Assembly: GCF_000425785.1 (NCBI RefSeq)
Contig: NZ_KE384450.1
Coordinates: 344,545 to 408,544, forward strand
Source of the DNA: Pseudomonas taiwanensis DSM 21245
GTDB taxonomy: Bacteria; Pseudomonadota; Gammaproteobacteria; Pseudomonadales; Pseudomonadaceae
Reading direction: 5' to 3'
Length of the DNA: 64,000 bases
Positions within the stretch are counted from its first letter, which is position 1, and each line of letters opens with the position of its first letter. Position numbers and translations under genes: made by a program. Under the pieces are notes generated by a model that saw nothing but the letters and a program-made list of their open reading frames with translations, had not been told where the DNA came from and made no database searches. This document shows, piece after piece, positions 16,142-25,252 of the stretch.

Positions 16142-17037
16142 TGCTCAATCATATTCAAGCGTTTCGCGAGCGTGGCTGGCAGGCCATCGACGCTGCAACC
16201 TATGCCGAAGTCTGGGGGCGGTACGGGGGAAGCGTCGCGACGCATCCGCTGGTGGTCGAGCAGTTGGCCCAACTGGCGCGAATTCCCGTGCGTTACCTGG
16301 GCTGGCAGCAGGGCGGCGAGCTCAAGGCCGCGATTCCCACCTGGGGGCGACACCTGGCGCTGTCCAAGGACGTGCTCAAACGTGCCGGCAAGAAAGGCCT
16401 TTTCGACCTGGGCAATGCCGAGATCATCCTGCCTGCCGCCGCGCAGGCAGGAGCCCCGTTGCGTCATGCCGGGCGTTATTTGTCCGAGCTCAACCAGGGG
16501 CGGTTCATCGGCCTCAAGGCGCAACCAGAGCAACTGGCTATGGCGCGGGCACACGAAGACCTGTCGAAGAAATTTCGCTACAACCAGCGCCGCGAGCTGC
16601 GCCTGTTGGAAGAGGCGGGCGGTGTGGTACGCCCGATCGGCGACTTCAGCGCCAGCGACATCGCCGCCATGTACTGCGACCTGTTCCAGCGGCGCTGGGG
16701 CTTCCCGGCCACCGGTGCGGCGCACATGGCCGAGGTGCTGGAGCGTCTTCGCGAGCTGCTGATCGGCTCGGTGCTGATGCTGGATGGCAATGCTATTGCG
16801 ATCCAGTTGGTGTATCGGGTCGAGGCGCCGGAGTGGGTCAGCGTCGAGTACATCAACGGCGGCGTCGATCCCGAAACCAAGGCCTTCAGCCCCGGTAGTG
16901 TGTTGAGCTTCCTCAATACCCAGGCGGCCTGGGACGACGCACAGGCGCGCAACAAGCCACTGCGTTTCTCGTTCGGGCGCGCCGACCGCGAGTACAAGGA
17001 CCGCTGGTGCAACCCCGTGCCGGTGTTCCAGGTATGA
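16141..17037 (+). CDS. Mig-14-like GNAT/FemAB-fold protein
   Basis: The 298-residue protein resembles Mig-14, which is linked to resistance to antimicrobial peptides in Salmonella and P. aeruginosa. The C-terminal half has the look of a FemAB/GNAT acyltransferase, with an RYNQRRELRLLEEAGG segment and a SVEYINGGVDPETKAFSPGS segment. It lies in the LPS operon between a glycosyltransferase and a deacetylase-like gene, the same order as mig-14 and dnpA in P. aeruginosa, so a role in envelope modification is likely. It is coupled on both sides by overlapping stop and start codons. Its chemical reaction is unknown. Confidence 0.8.
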   Translation: MLNHIQAFRERGWQAIDAATYAEVWGRYGGSVATHPLVVEQLAQLARIPVRYLGWQQGGELKAAIPTWGRHLALSKDVLKRAGKKGLFDLGNAEIILPAAAQAGAPLRHAGRYLSELNQGRFIGLKAQPEQLAMARAHEDLSKKFRYNQRRELRLLEEAGGVVRPIGDFSASDIAAMYCDLFQRRWGFPATGAAHMAEVLERLRELLIGSVLMLDGNAIAIQLVYRVEAPEWVSVEYINGGVDPETKAFSPGSVLSFLNTQAAWDDAQARNKPLRFSFGRADREYKDRWCNPVPVFQV

Positions 17038-18437
17038 GCCGCAAGCAGCAGTTGCTCAAGCGTCACCGGCGCAACAAACGCCTTGGCCTGCTGGCCAGCC
17101 TCGGGCTCTTGCTGGCCTTGGGCTGGCTGACCTGGTGGTGGCTGGCGCTGCTGCTGTTGCCTGTCCTGTGGGCGGCCCATGAGGCTTGGTTCGCCGACCA
17201 CCTGTTCTATACCCCGGGGGAAGACTACGTCTATCGCTTCGGTGACCAGACCCGCGAGGCAAAGGCCAGCCTGCAAGGTGGCACGCTGCGCACCGACGCC
17301 GCACTGAATGGCGATGAAACCTTGGTGCTGCAAGTGCGCGTCAAGAGCCGCTGGCTCGGGCGCTTCCTCGACCCGCGTGTCGAACTGTTCAGCGACGGAG
17401 GGCAGGACAGCCAGGCATTCGAGCGTGGCGTCGATGGCGTGCGTTTTCTCAACCTTACCGGCCTTGCTGCCCCGCTACAGGCAGGGAAATTGCGGTTGCG
17501 CGGACGTTGCTGCCGGCTGCAGGGCGAGCCACGGCTGTGGATAACCCCCAGCGTCGAGCTGCAGCGTCGCCGGGTGATGGTCATCGCTCCCCACGCCGAT
17601 GACGCCGAGCTGGCGGCCTATGGACTCTACAGCCAGGCTGACGAAACCTGGGTGGTGACGCTGACTGCAGGCGAGATCGAAGCCGAGCATTACCAGCGGA
17701 TGGGAATGAGCGGTGCCGAGGCGGCGCGGTTGAAGGGTCGCCTGCGCGCCTGGGACAGCATTGCCGTACCGCGTTGGGCCGGCGTTCCGGAGTCTCGCTG
17801 CGTCCAGCTGGGTTATTTCTGCCTGCAATTGCCCGCCATGCAGGCCGCGCCCGACCAGCCAGCTGTTTCCCGTGAAGCCGAGATGGTCGATATTCGCCCG
17901 TTTCGCCAGTTCAACCCGTTCCCGTTGCCGGCCGACAGCGATGGCCGGCCGACCTGGAACAACCTGCTGGCCGACCTGCGTGCCCTGTTGGAGCTGGCCA
18001 GGCCCGAGGTGCTGGTGATGCCGCATCCGCAACTCGACCCTCATCCAGACCATATCTGTGCCCAGGCTGCTGTGCTGGAGGCCCTGCAGGGCCTGGCGTG
18101 GCAACCGCAGACCCTGCTGTGCTACGCCAACCATCTGCACGACAACGACCGCTGGCCGATGGGGGACAGTGGCGATGGCGTAGCCTTGCCGCCGCAGCTG
18201 AGCGCCGACCAAGCCTGGGCGCCTTGCAGCCTGGTGCTGGACGTGGCAACTCAGCGCGACAAGGCGATGGCCCTGGGCATGATGCACGACCTGCAACCGC
18301 CCGCGCCGTTCAAGCGACGTGTGCGTCGGCTGCTGCAGCGCTGGCTGGCCGGGCGCCGTCCATCGCCCTACGGGGAGAACGAATTCTTCCGTAAGGCCGT
18401 GCGCCGGCATGAACTGTTCTGGCGGCGTGAGCTGTAA
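17034..18437 (+). CDS. Membrane-anchored PIG-L-type de-N-acetylase (DnpA-like)
   Basis: The 467-residue protein has a basic N-terminus followed by a hydrophobic hairpin (about residues 18-50). A PIG-L deacetylase domain begins at about 183 with VMVIAPHADDAEL, where His187, Asp189/Asp190 and Glu192 match the metal-site motif. A second conserved segment, MPHPQLDPHPDH, lies near residue 325. DnpA of P. aeruginosa is a putative LPS-cluster de-N-acetylase implicated in fluoroquinolone tolerance. ATG 17034 overlaps the preceding stop (ATGA), and the reading frame continues the operon. The acetylated substrate is not known. Confidence 0.87.
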   Translation: MSRKQQLLKRHRRNKRLGLLASLGLLLALGWLTWWWLALLLLPVLWAAHEAWFADHLFYTPGEDYVYRFGDQTREAKASLQGGTLRTDAALNGDETLVLQVRVKSRWLGRFLDPRVELFSDGGQDSQAFERGVDGVRFLNLTGLAAPLQAGKLRLRGRCCRLQGEPRLWITPSVELQRRRVMVIAPHADDAELAAYGLYSQADETWVVTLTAGEIEAEHYQRMGMSGAEAARLKGRLRAWDSIAVPRWAGVPESRCVQLGYFCLQLPAMQAAPDQPAVSREAEMVDIRPFRQFNPFPLPADSDGRPTWNNLLADLRALLELARPEVLVMPHPQLDPHPDHICAQAAVLEALQGLAWQPQTLLCYANHLHDNDRWPMGDSGDGVALPPQLSADQAWAPCSLVLDVATQRDKAMALGMMHDLQPPAPFKRRVRRLLQRWLAGRRPSPYGENEFFRKAVRRHELFWRREL

Positions 18438-18483
18438 CACGCCTCCGGTTGACCGAGTTGGCGCCGAGCGCCCAAGGAATGCA

Positions 18484-19440
18484 ATGAAAGTCCTATTTCT
18501 GGTGCAGAAGGAACAACGGGCGATTCTCGACCGCCTGTACGATGGCGTCGCGGCCAACTGCGAGTGCGACCTGCGCTGGCTGAGCAGCGAGGAGCAACGC
18601 AACCTGCGCCGTTACTTCAAGCATGAAGTGGATGTCGAGCGCTACGACCGGATTCTGTTCTTCCTGCGTTTCAAGCAGGAGATCCGCCAGGTGGCATTCA
18701 TCCGCAGCGTACCGAACCTGGTCATCCTCGAACACGATGCCTACCAGAACTACATCCCCTGCAAGTACACCGGCAAGTTCAGCGCGCACTACCGCAAGCT
18801 GCCGTGGGCGCGGGTGATCAGTTCGGGCTACATGGTCAGCGAACGCCTGCGCCAGGAGGGTTTCGACGCGGTGTTCGTGCCCAAGGGCTATGATGAGCAA
18901 CTGCTGGCCGACCAGGGGCGCGAGCGCGATATCGAACTCGCGTTCGTCGGCAGCACCAAAAGCGTGGCCTACAGTGGCCGCAAGGCCCTGCTGGACGAAC
19001 TGGGACGGGTCGAAAACCTGGTGGTGACCCGCACCAAGTCGGGTGAGGACTACTGCAACACGCTCAATCGCATCCGCTTCTTCGTCAGCGCCGATGTCGG
19101 CATGGGCGAGTACATGATCAAGAATTTCGAGGCCATGGCCTGCGGCTGCGTGCTGCTGGCCTATGATCAGGGCGAAGCGGAGAACCGCGCCCTGGGACTT
19201 GAGGACATGCACAACGTAGTCCTTTACGACAGCATTCCAATGCTGCAGGAAAAACTTCGTATACTGCGTGCAGACCCTTCTCTGGCTCAGCGGATTGCAG
19301 AAAATGGACGACGTTTGTCCGTATCCCGTTTCAGCTTCGCGGAAGTAGGTCGTAGCATCGTCGAACACATGCGCCCTGCACTGAGGCCTCATCCCCCGCT
19401 GACGTTCTTGCAGCGGCTTCGTCTCAAGCTCGGCATCTGA
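18484..19440 (+). CDS. ssg: Glycosyltransferase Ssg, cell-surface polysaccharide synthesis
   Basis: The 318-residue protein begins MKVLFLVQKEQRAILDRLYD and matches the Pseudomonas Ssg protein, whose loss alters LPS/O-antigen and exopolysaccharide. The C-terminal half has the pattern of a glycosyltransferase with a spore-coat type C-terminal domain (MGEYMIKNFEAMACGCVLLAYD, then SVSRFSFAEVGRSI). It follows dnpA by 46 bases and precedes the WapR-like gene, an order shared with P. aeruginosa. Its donor and acceptor sugars are not evident. Confidence 0.88.
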   Translation: MKVLFLVQKEQRAILDRLYDGVAANCECDLRWLSSEEQRNLRRYFKHEVDVERYDRILFFLRFKQEIRQVAFIRSVPNLVILEHDAYQNYIPCKYTGKFSAHYRKLPWARVISSGYMVSERLRQEGFDAVFVPKGYDEQLLADQGRERDIELAFVGSTKSVAYSGRKALLDELGRVENLVVTRTKSGEDYCNTLNRIRFFVSADVGMGEYMIKNFEAMACGCVLLAYDQGEAENRALGLEDMHNVVLYDSIPMLQEKLRILRADPSLAQRIAENGRRLSVSRFSFAEVGRSIVEHMRPALRPHPPLTFLQRLRLKLGI

Positions 19441-19504
19441 CCAGCAGGCGTTTCGCTCGCCAGGGACGGTGAGCAGCGGTTGAAAGCATTGCGGAGGGAA
19501 TCCG

Positions 19505-20278
19505 GTGCGCTTTTCCGTTGATAGTGACATCACGCTCGTCGTGACCAGTTGTGGACGGTTCGATCTGCTCAGGCAGACCCTGGACAGTTTCGACCGTTGC
19601 AACACAGCACCCATTCGCGAGGTCTTCATCACCGAGGACTCAGGCGACGACGCCGTGCACGCCTGCGTGCCCGAGCACTGGAAGCCCCACTGCCAGGTGT
19701 TCGTCAATCGGCCCAAGCTCGGTCAGTTGGCCTCGATCGACCTGGCCTACCGTCACGTCAAGACACCCTACATCTTCCACTGCGAGGATGACTGGAAGTT
19801 CTACCGGCAAGGTTTCGTCGAGGACTCCCATGCCATTCTGGAGGCCAGTCCGAGCCTTTTGCAGGTCTGGCTTCGCAGTTACGCGCACGATCTGGCGATT
19901 CACAGCCCCTACATTCACCTGGGTGAGCGCCAGGTGATTGCCGGCGTGCCCTGTTATCCGTTGCTTTCCGACAAGGCCGACTGGCAGGCGTTTTCCCTCA
20001 ATCCCGGCCTGCGACGGCTGAGCGATTATCAGCGGCTTGCACCATTTGCCGCCTATGCTGGGGAGAAGGCGCTTTCCCGACGTTACGCCGAGTTGAACCT
20101 GGCCGCCGTGACTCTTGAGGGCGATGCGGTCTTGCACACCGGCTTCGGCATGCATGTGACCTTGCCCGGAGAAGACCGGCGCAAGGCCAGGCGGCGCAAG
20201 CGTGATCGGGTGAAGCTGGCATTGACGCTGCTGATAGGCGCGCTGCTTGGTATGGGAATTACCCTGTTCGTTCACTGA
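19505..20278 (+). CDS. GT2-like glycosyltransferase (WapR-like) with C-terminal membrane anchor
   Basis: The 257-residue protein opens with a GT-A type strand (ITLVVTSCGRFDLLRQTLDS) and has an acidic triad in HCEDDWKFY that would bind the nucleotide-sugar metal. A single hydrophobic helix (about 233-254) ends the protein, after a strongly basic stretch that would lie on the cytoplasmic face. Position suggests wapR, the outer-core rhamnosyltransferase gene of P. aeruginosa, but the sugar is inferred. The GTG start has a strong GGAGGGA site seven bases upstream. Confidence 0.82.
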   Translation: MRFSVDSDITLVVTSCGRFDLLRQTLDSFDRCNTAPIREVFITEDSGDDAVHACVPEHWKPHCQVFVNRPKLGQLASIDLAYRHVKTPYIFHCEDDWKFYRQGFVEDSHAILEASPSLLQVWLRSYAHDLAIHSPYIHLGERQVIAGVPCYPLLSDKADWQAFSLNPGLRRLSDYQRLAPFAAYAGEKALSRRYAELNLAAVTLEGDAVLHTGFGMHVTLPGEDRRKARRRKRDRVKLALTLLIGALLGMGITLFVH

Positions 20279-20322
20279 GATCGCAGTCCCACCTGGTTCG
20301 AGCGGGAGGGGAGCGTTATGCC

Positions 20323-21414
20323 ATGAACATCGTCAACATGATGTGGTCGGGTGGTTCGCGGTACATCTCCATCCACAAGGTGCATTGTCAGGTGCTTGCC
20401 TGCATTGGCACCGATGCGCGCATCAGCAACTGGTTGTTGCTGGGCAGCGGCGTGTGCCATGCACTCGGACCGACCCAGGAGTGGCATCTGCCACCGAGGG
20501 CCCTGAAGGGCCGCCACCTCTGGCGCCTGCTGCGCCCGTGGCTGCGCAGGCGCCTGCGCAAGGCGCTGGTCGAGGCCCGGGCCGAAGTGCTGCTGCTCGA
20601 CGGCGTGGGTGTTGCCCGTCTGGTCCTGCCGCTATTGCGACAGGTGCCAGAACTACGGGCCAATGTGTTGTTCCATGGCGGAACCCGGCTAAGCGCCGCC
20701 GACATTCGCCTGCTGCGTGAACAGCCCTCCGACCGTCTGAATCTTGCGGCGGTTTCGCAAACCCTTGCCCAATCCCTGTCGCACGACCTGGGCAAGCCGG
20801 TCAGGACGCTGCGTATCGCGCTCGACCCGAAGGCTGTTGCCGAGTCGTCACTCAACGCGGCGCAAGCCCGACATACCCTGAAGCTGCTGCCGCCGCCAAA
20901 CCTGGTCTTTGGGGCCGTGGGCCGCCTGGTGGAGGGGAAGGGGTTCGAGATGCTGATCGAGGCCTTCGCCAAGGCCGCCTCCCGGCAAGCGCACCTACAC
21001 TTGGCGATCCTCGGCGATGGGCCGCTGCACGCCACCCTGCAGGCGCGAATCGAGGCGTTGGGCTTGGCCGAGCGCATACATTTGCGCGGTCATCGAGAGG
21101 ACGTGCAGCAGCTGTACCGCGCATTCGACTGGGTGTTGATCCCTTCGCGCTCGGAAGGTTTGGGGCTGGTGGTGCAGGAAGCGGTGCTGGCCGGTGTGCC
21201 TGTGATTTGCAGCGACCTGCCGGTATTTCGCGAGCAGTTGCAGGACGCCGGCTGCTATTTACCTGTGGGCGACGCTTGCGAGTGGGCGGTGGCGATAGAG
21301 CGCTGCATCACGCTCGACCCTGCCTCCATGGCTGCTCGGCAGCGCCAGGTGCTGGCGCCGGAACAGGCATGGCAGATGTTTCAGGAAAGCTCGGCGAGCC
21401 TTCTGCGTGGCTGA
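20323..21414 (+). CDS. GT4-family glycosyltransferase, LPS core
   Basis: The 363-residue protein is a GT-B enzyme. The second domain starts near residue 190 with NLVFGAVGRLVEGKGFEMLI, followed by HLAILGDGPL and IPSRSEGLGLVVQEAVLAGV, the usual donor-binding elements of GT4. The N-terminal acceptor domain is short and Arg-rich. AGGGGAG lies just before the ATG. It ends three bases before the stop of the convergent kinase-like gene. The sugar transferred is unknown. Confidence 0.86.
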   Translation: MNIVNMMWSGGSRYISIHKVHCQVLACIGTDARISNWLLLGSGVCHALGPTQEWHLPPRALKGRHLWRLLRPWLRRRLRKALVEARAEVLLLDGVGVARLVLPLLRQVPELRANVLFHGGTRLSAADIRLLREQPSDRLNLAAVSQTLAQSLSHDLGKPVRTLRIALDPKAVAESSLNAAQARHTLKLLPPPNLVFGAVGRLVEGKGFEMLIEAFAKAASRQAHLHLAILGDGPLHATLQARIEALGLAERIHLRGHREDVQQLYRAFDWVLIPSRSEGLGLVVQEAVLAGVPVICSDLPVFREQLQDAGCYLPVGDACEWAVAIERCITLDPASMAARQRQVLAPEQAWQMFQESSASLLRG

Positions 21415-21417
21415 CCC

Positions 21418-22023
21418 TCAGCGGGCCAGCAGACTGGCTTCGAATTCGGCGAGCGGGAAGCGATCGCCCAGTTTCTCTCGTTCGATATAGCGCACCATGT
21501 GCTGGACGTTGCGTCGGATCATCCGCGCCGACAGCGGTGGGCGCAGGAAGCGCATGTCCGCCACGTCGATCAGCCCCAGGCGCTGGTCGGGGGTAACGAC
21601 CACGTTGCCCAGGTGCAGCGAGCGGAAGTAGATGCCAGAGCGGTGCAAGTGGCGAATCAGCGTGATCAGTTCTGGCAGGTAGGTGTCCCAGCTGAAGCCT
21701 TCGTCGCGCGACATCTGCAACAATGTCCGGCCTGGCAGCGGGCGGTACAGCACCGCCGTCCTGCCCGGCAGGTCGAGCTTGTGCTGACTGATGACCTCCA
21801 GTGTCGGAATACCCAACTGCGCCAGGCGTGCGGCGTTGTCGACGAAGCGCTGGGAGTAGGGGCGCAGCAGCGCAGATGAAATCAGACGCTTGCGGCGGAA
21901 AACCTTGAGGAAATTGCCATCCTTGAGCAGATAGACTTTGGCTCCATGGCTGTCTGCCTCGAGCACCTGGGCGCCGAGTGTCAGCTGATCGAATTCGACC
22001 TGGGTGAGCCGGGAGCTATGCAT
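21418..22023 (-). CDS. Small kinase-fold protein of the LPS cluster ('toluene tolerance' type)
   Basis: The product is about 201 residues and resembles lipopolysaccharide-kinase-like proteins annotated as toluene tolerance proteins in P. putida. It has an HRSGIYFRSLHLGNVVV segment in the position of the catalytic loop (HxDLHxxN in kinases) and LIDVADMRF in the position of DFG. The catalytic Asp of the loop appears to be replaced (FRSLHLGN), so activity is uncertain. ATG 22023 is preferred: the codons between 22092 and 22023 look non-coding, with many TAT, TTT and CAT codons. It is the only minus-strand gene inside the LPS cluster. Confidence 0.72.
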   Translation of the reverse strand: MHSSRLTQVEFDQLTLGAQVLEADSHGAKVYLLKDGNFLKVFRRKRLISSALLRPYSQRFVDNAARLAQLGIPTLEVISQHKLDLPGRTAVLYRPLPGRTLLQMSRDEGFSWDTYLPELITLIRHLHRSGIYFRSLHLGNVVVTPDQRLGLIDVADMRFLRPPLSARMIRRNVQHMVRYIEREKLGDRFPLAEFEASLLAR

Positions 22024-22122
22024 GAGTAGGGCCTTGCCGTCTGGCGAACAAAATGACCGGCAATAATGCCGAAAATAACGCGTGAGCACCATGTCGGTGT
22101 CGGTGATTCACAGGGAGCGCAG

Positions 22123-23313
22123 ATGTTGCATCAGAAAAGCTGGGCGCAGGTCTGGTTGGGTTTCGGTCTGGTCTGGTTCATGGCGGCAATCGCACTGGCA
22201 CCCAGCAACAAGGTCTACCAGCAGGGTTTGATCCTGTTCCTTTGGTTGCCGACCCTGATCATGGCATGGCCTGCCCGACAGGTGCTGGCCGAGGCCTTTC
22301 GGCGTCAGCCCGTATTGTGGTGCAGCGTGCTGTTGCTGCTGGCCTGGGGCGCCATCAGCCTGGCCTGGTCAGCGAACCCTCAAGTGCTGCGTGAAAGCAA
22401 GCGCCTGCTGTATATCCTGGTGTTCCTGCTGGCGTTCCCCTTGCTGGCGCAGGCTGGCGAGCCCAGGCTGCGGCGCTTGCTGCAGGCCGGTGGGCTGTTG
22501 CTGGCGGTCGCGGCGCTGGTATCGATGATCAACTTCTACGGGGTGCATGGGCTCGCGCTGCGGTCCAGGCTGCAAGGCATCGGCGAGATTTCGCACCCCA
22601 TCCTGGGTGCCTATGTCATTGGCGCTGGATTGCTGGTGTTGTTGTACGAGGTTCCGCTTCATCGTGGCCTGCAGTTGGCCTGGCTGCTGGCTTTGCTACT
22701 GCTGGGGGCATTCGTCGCGTTCAGTCAGAGCCGTGGGGCGATCCTGTCGCTGGTCTTTACCGTGGTGGTTGCGCCGCTGTGGTTCCGTGACCGGTACAGC
22801 CGCCTGGTGGCGGCTTTGGCACTGCTGGCCAGTGGCATGGCGTTGTTCTTCATGTACGACCTGCTCACCCTGCGCGGTGCGTCCTATCGGCCCGAGATCT
22901 TCCAGGTGGCGTTGCAGATGATCGCCCAGCATCCATGGACCGGCGTGGGGCTGGGGGGTGATTACAACGTGTTTGCAGCGGGCAGGCGCTTCGACCACAC
23001 CCATAACATGTTCACCCATGTGGCCCTTGAACTGGGGGTGCCGGGGATGTTGCTGTGGATTGCCGTGTGGCTGTCGGCCCTGCGGGAAATCCTGCGTGCC
23101 CGGAGCAGCCTGTTCGGCAAGGTGTTGCTCGGCCTTTGGCTATTCTCCACGCTGGCCATGCAATTCGATGCCGCCAGTCTTACCGCTACGCCCCGTGCAG
23201 AGTGGTTCATCAGCTGGCTGCCCGTGGGTTTGGCCATGTTGTTACCCTGGGGAGTGCCGAAAATGACGCCTGTGGTAAAATTCGCCGTTCAACCTCAACA
23301 GCGAGCTCAATGA
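22123..23313 (+). CDS. waaL: O-antigen ligase WaaL
   Basis: WaaL joins undecaprenyl-linked O-polysaccharide to lipid A-core on the periplasmic side of the inner membrane. The 396-residue protein has about ten to twelve hydrophobic helices and a periplasmic loop with ISHPILGAY and FDHTHNMFTHVALELGVPG, the Wzy_C/ligase pattern including the conserved His. The start at 22123 has AGGGAG upstream; the longer frame to 22066 adds a non-membrane, unlikely leader. Its stop overlaps the msbA start as ATGA, coupling ligation and flippase genes. Confidence 0.88.
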   Translation: MLHQKSWAQVWLGFGLVWFMAAIALAPSNKVYQQGLILFLWLPTLIMAWPARQVLAEAFRRQPVLWCSVLLLLAWGAISLAWSANPQVLRESKRLLYILVFLLAFPLLAQAGEPRLRRLLQAGGLLLAVAALVSMINFYGVHGLALRSRLQGIGEISHPILGAYVIGAGLLVLLYEVPLHRGLQLAWLLALLLLGAFVAFSQSRGAILSLVFTVVVAPLWFRDRYSRLVAALALLASGMALFFMYDLLTLRGASYRPEIFQVALQMIAQHPWTGVGLGGDYNVFAAGRRFDHTHNMFTHVALELGVPGMLLWIAVWLSALREILRARSSLFGKVLLGLWLFSTLAMQFDAASLTATPRAEWFISWLPVGLAMLLPWGVPKMTPVVKFAVQPQQRAQ

Positions 23314-25121
23314 TGGCCGAAACACCGCGACCTGCGGAGCATACCTCCAGCCTGAAGATCTATTTCCGGCTGCTGAGCTACGTGAAACCTTACGTCGGCA
23401 TTTTCCTGCTGAGTATCGTGGGTTTCGTTATATTCGCCTCGACCCAGCCAATGTTGGCCGGGATCCTCAAGTATTTCGTCGACGGCCTGAGCAACCCGGA
23501 AGCGGTGTTGTTCCCCAATGTACCTTACCTGCGCGACCTGCAATTGCTGCAGGCAGTCCCCTTGCTGATCATTTTGATCGCCGCGTGGCAGGGGCTGGGG
23601 TCCTTCCTCGGCAACTACTTCCTGGCCAAGGTTTCCCTGTGCCTGGTGCACGATCTGCGCGTCGAGCTGTTCAACAAGTTGCTGGTGTTGCCTAACCGTT
23701 ACTTCGACAACCACAACTCGGGGCACCTGATTTCGCGCATCACCTTCAACGTGACCATGGTGACCGGCGCGGCAACCGATGCGATCAAGGTAGTCATCCG
23801 TGAAGGCCTTACCGTGGTGTTCCTGTTCGCCTACCTGCTGTGGATGAACTGGCACCTGACCCTGGTGATGGTCGCCATCCTGCCAGTGATCGCGGTCATG
23901 GTGAGCGTGGCCAGCAAGAAATTCCGCAAGCAGAGCAAGAAGATCCAGGTGGCCATGGGCGATGTGACCCATGTTGCCTCCGAGACCATCCAGGGCTACC
24001 GCGTGGTGCGCAGCTTCGGCGGCGAGGCCTACGAAGAGCGCCGCTTCGGTCGTGCCAGCCAGAGCAACACCGACAAGCAGCTGCGCATGACCAAGACTGG
24101 CGCGTTGTACACGCCCATGTTGCAGCTGGTGATCTACACCGCCATGGCTGCCCTGATGTTCCTGGTCCTGTTCCTGCGTGGCGAGTCCACCGCCGGTGAC
24201 CTGGTGGCTTACATCACCGCGGCAGGCCTGCTGCCCAAGCCGATCCGTCAGCTTTCCGAAGTCAGCTCGACCATCCAGAAAGGCCTCGCAGGTGCGGAAA
24301 GCATCTTCGAGCAGCTCGACGAAGAGCCGGAAGTCGACACGGGCACGGTCGAGAAGGCGCGTGTGGACGGCCGTCTTGAAGTTCGGAACCTGAGCTTCAC
24401 CTATCCAGGGACCGACCGCGAAGTGCTCAGCGACATCAGCTTTGTCGCAGAACCTGGGCAGATGATCGCTCTGGTAGGGCGTTCGGGTAGCGGCAAGTCG
24501 ACCCTGGCGGCGCTGATTCCGCGCTTCTATCACCATGACAAGGGGCAGATCCTGCTCGATGGCGTGGAGATCGAGAACTACCGCTTGCGCAATCTGCGTC
24601 GCCATGTGTCTCAGGTGAACCAGCACGTGACCCTGTTCAACGACACCGTGGCCAACAACATTGCCTACGGCGACCTGGCCGGGGCTCCGCGCGCGGATAT
24701 CGAAGCCGCAGCCGCCGATGCCTATGCCAAGGAGTTCATCGACCAGCTGCCCAAGGGCTTCGACACCGAGGTCGGCGAGAACGGCGTGCTGTTGTCCGGC
24801 GGCCAGCGCCAGCGCCTGGCCATTGCTCGTGCGCTGCTCAAGAACGCGCCATTGCTCATTCTCGATGAGGCGACTTCGGCGCTGGATACCGAGTCCGAAC
24901 GGCATATCCAGGCGGCACTGGACCATGTGATGCAAGGTCGTACCACGCTGGTGATCGCCCACCGATTGTCTACCATCGAAAAGGCAGACCAGATTCTGGT
25001 GATGGACCAGGGGCGTTTGGTGGAGCGCGGCACCCATGCCGAGCTGCTCGCAGCCAATGGCTATTATGCCCGCTTGCACGCCATGGGCCTGGACGAGCCC
25101 GAAAAGGCCGACATCACCTGA
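23310..25121 (+). CDS. msbA: Lipid A-core flippase MsbA
   Basis: MsbA is an inner-membrane ABC exporter that flips lipid A-core from the cytoplasmic to the periplasmic leaflet. The 603-residue half-transporter has six N-terminal helices (about 20-330), then the nucleotide-binding domain. Walker A is GRSGSGKST at 390-398, the signature LSGGQ is at 495-499, and Asp519-Glu520 end Walker B. Two in-frame ATGs (23310, 23313) overlap the waaL stop, so translation is coupled. Confidence 0.95.
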   Translation: MMAETPRPAEHTSSLKIYFRLLSYVKPYVGIFLLSIVGFVIFASTQPMLAGILKYFVDGLSNPEAVLFPNVPYLRDLQLLQAVPLLIILIAAWQGLGSFLGNYFLAKVSLCLVHDLRVELFNKLLVLPNRYFDNHNSGHLISRITFNVTMVTGAATDAIKVVIREGLTVVFLFAYLLWMNWHLTLVMVAILPVIAVMVSVASKKFRKQSKKIQVAMGDVTHVASETIQGYRVVRSFGGEAYEERRFGRASQSNTDKQLRMTKTGALYTPMLQLVIYTAMAALMFLVLFLRGESTAGDLVAYITAAGLLPKPIRQLSEVSSTIQKGLAGAESIFEQLDEEPEVDTGTVEKARVDGRLEVRNLSFTYPGTDREVLSDISFVAEPGQMIALVGRSGSGKSTLAALIPRFYHHDKGQILLDGVEIENYRLRNLRRHVSQVNQHVTLFNDTVANNIAYGDLAGAPRADIEAAAADAYAKEFIDQLPKGFDTEVGENGVLLSGGQRQRLAIARALLKNAPLLILDEATSALDTESERHIQAALDHVMQGRTTLVIAHRLSTIEKADQILVMDQGRLVERGTHAELLAANGYYARLHAMGLDEPEKADIT

Positions 25122-25132
25122 AACACCCTGTG

Positions 25133-25157
25133 TCGGGGCCCTTGTGGCCCCGATTGT
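25133..25157 (+). terminator. Possible terminator between msbA and hldE
   Basis: TCGGGGCC and GGCCCCGA form an 8-bp stem over a five-base loop, followed only by TTGTC. The T-run is weak, so termination may be partial. Confidence 0.5.
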
Positions 25158-25252
25158 CACCGGAATTTTCCAGGGCCTGATCTGGCCGTAAAGCCGTCGT
25201 CCACCCTGTGCTAATATCCTGCCCCTGTTCATTTTTTCATTTTGGGTTGCCC

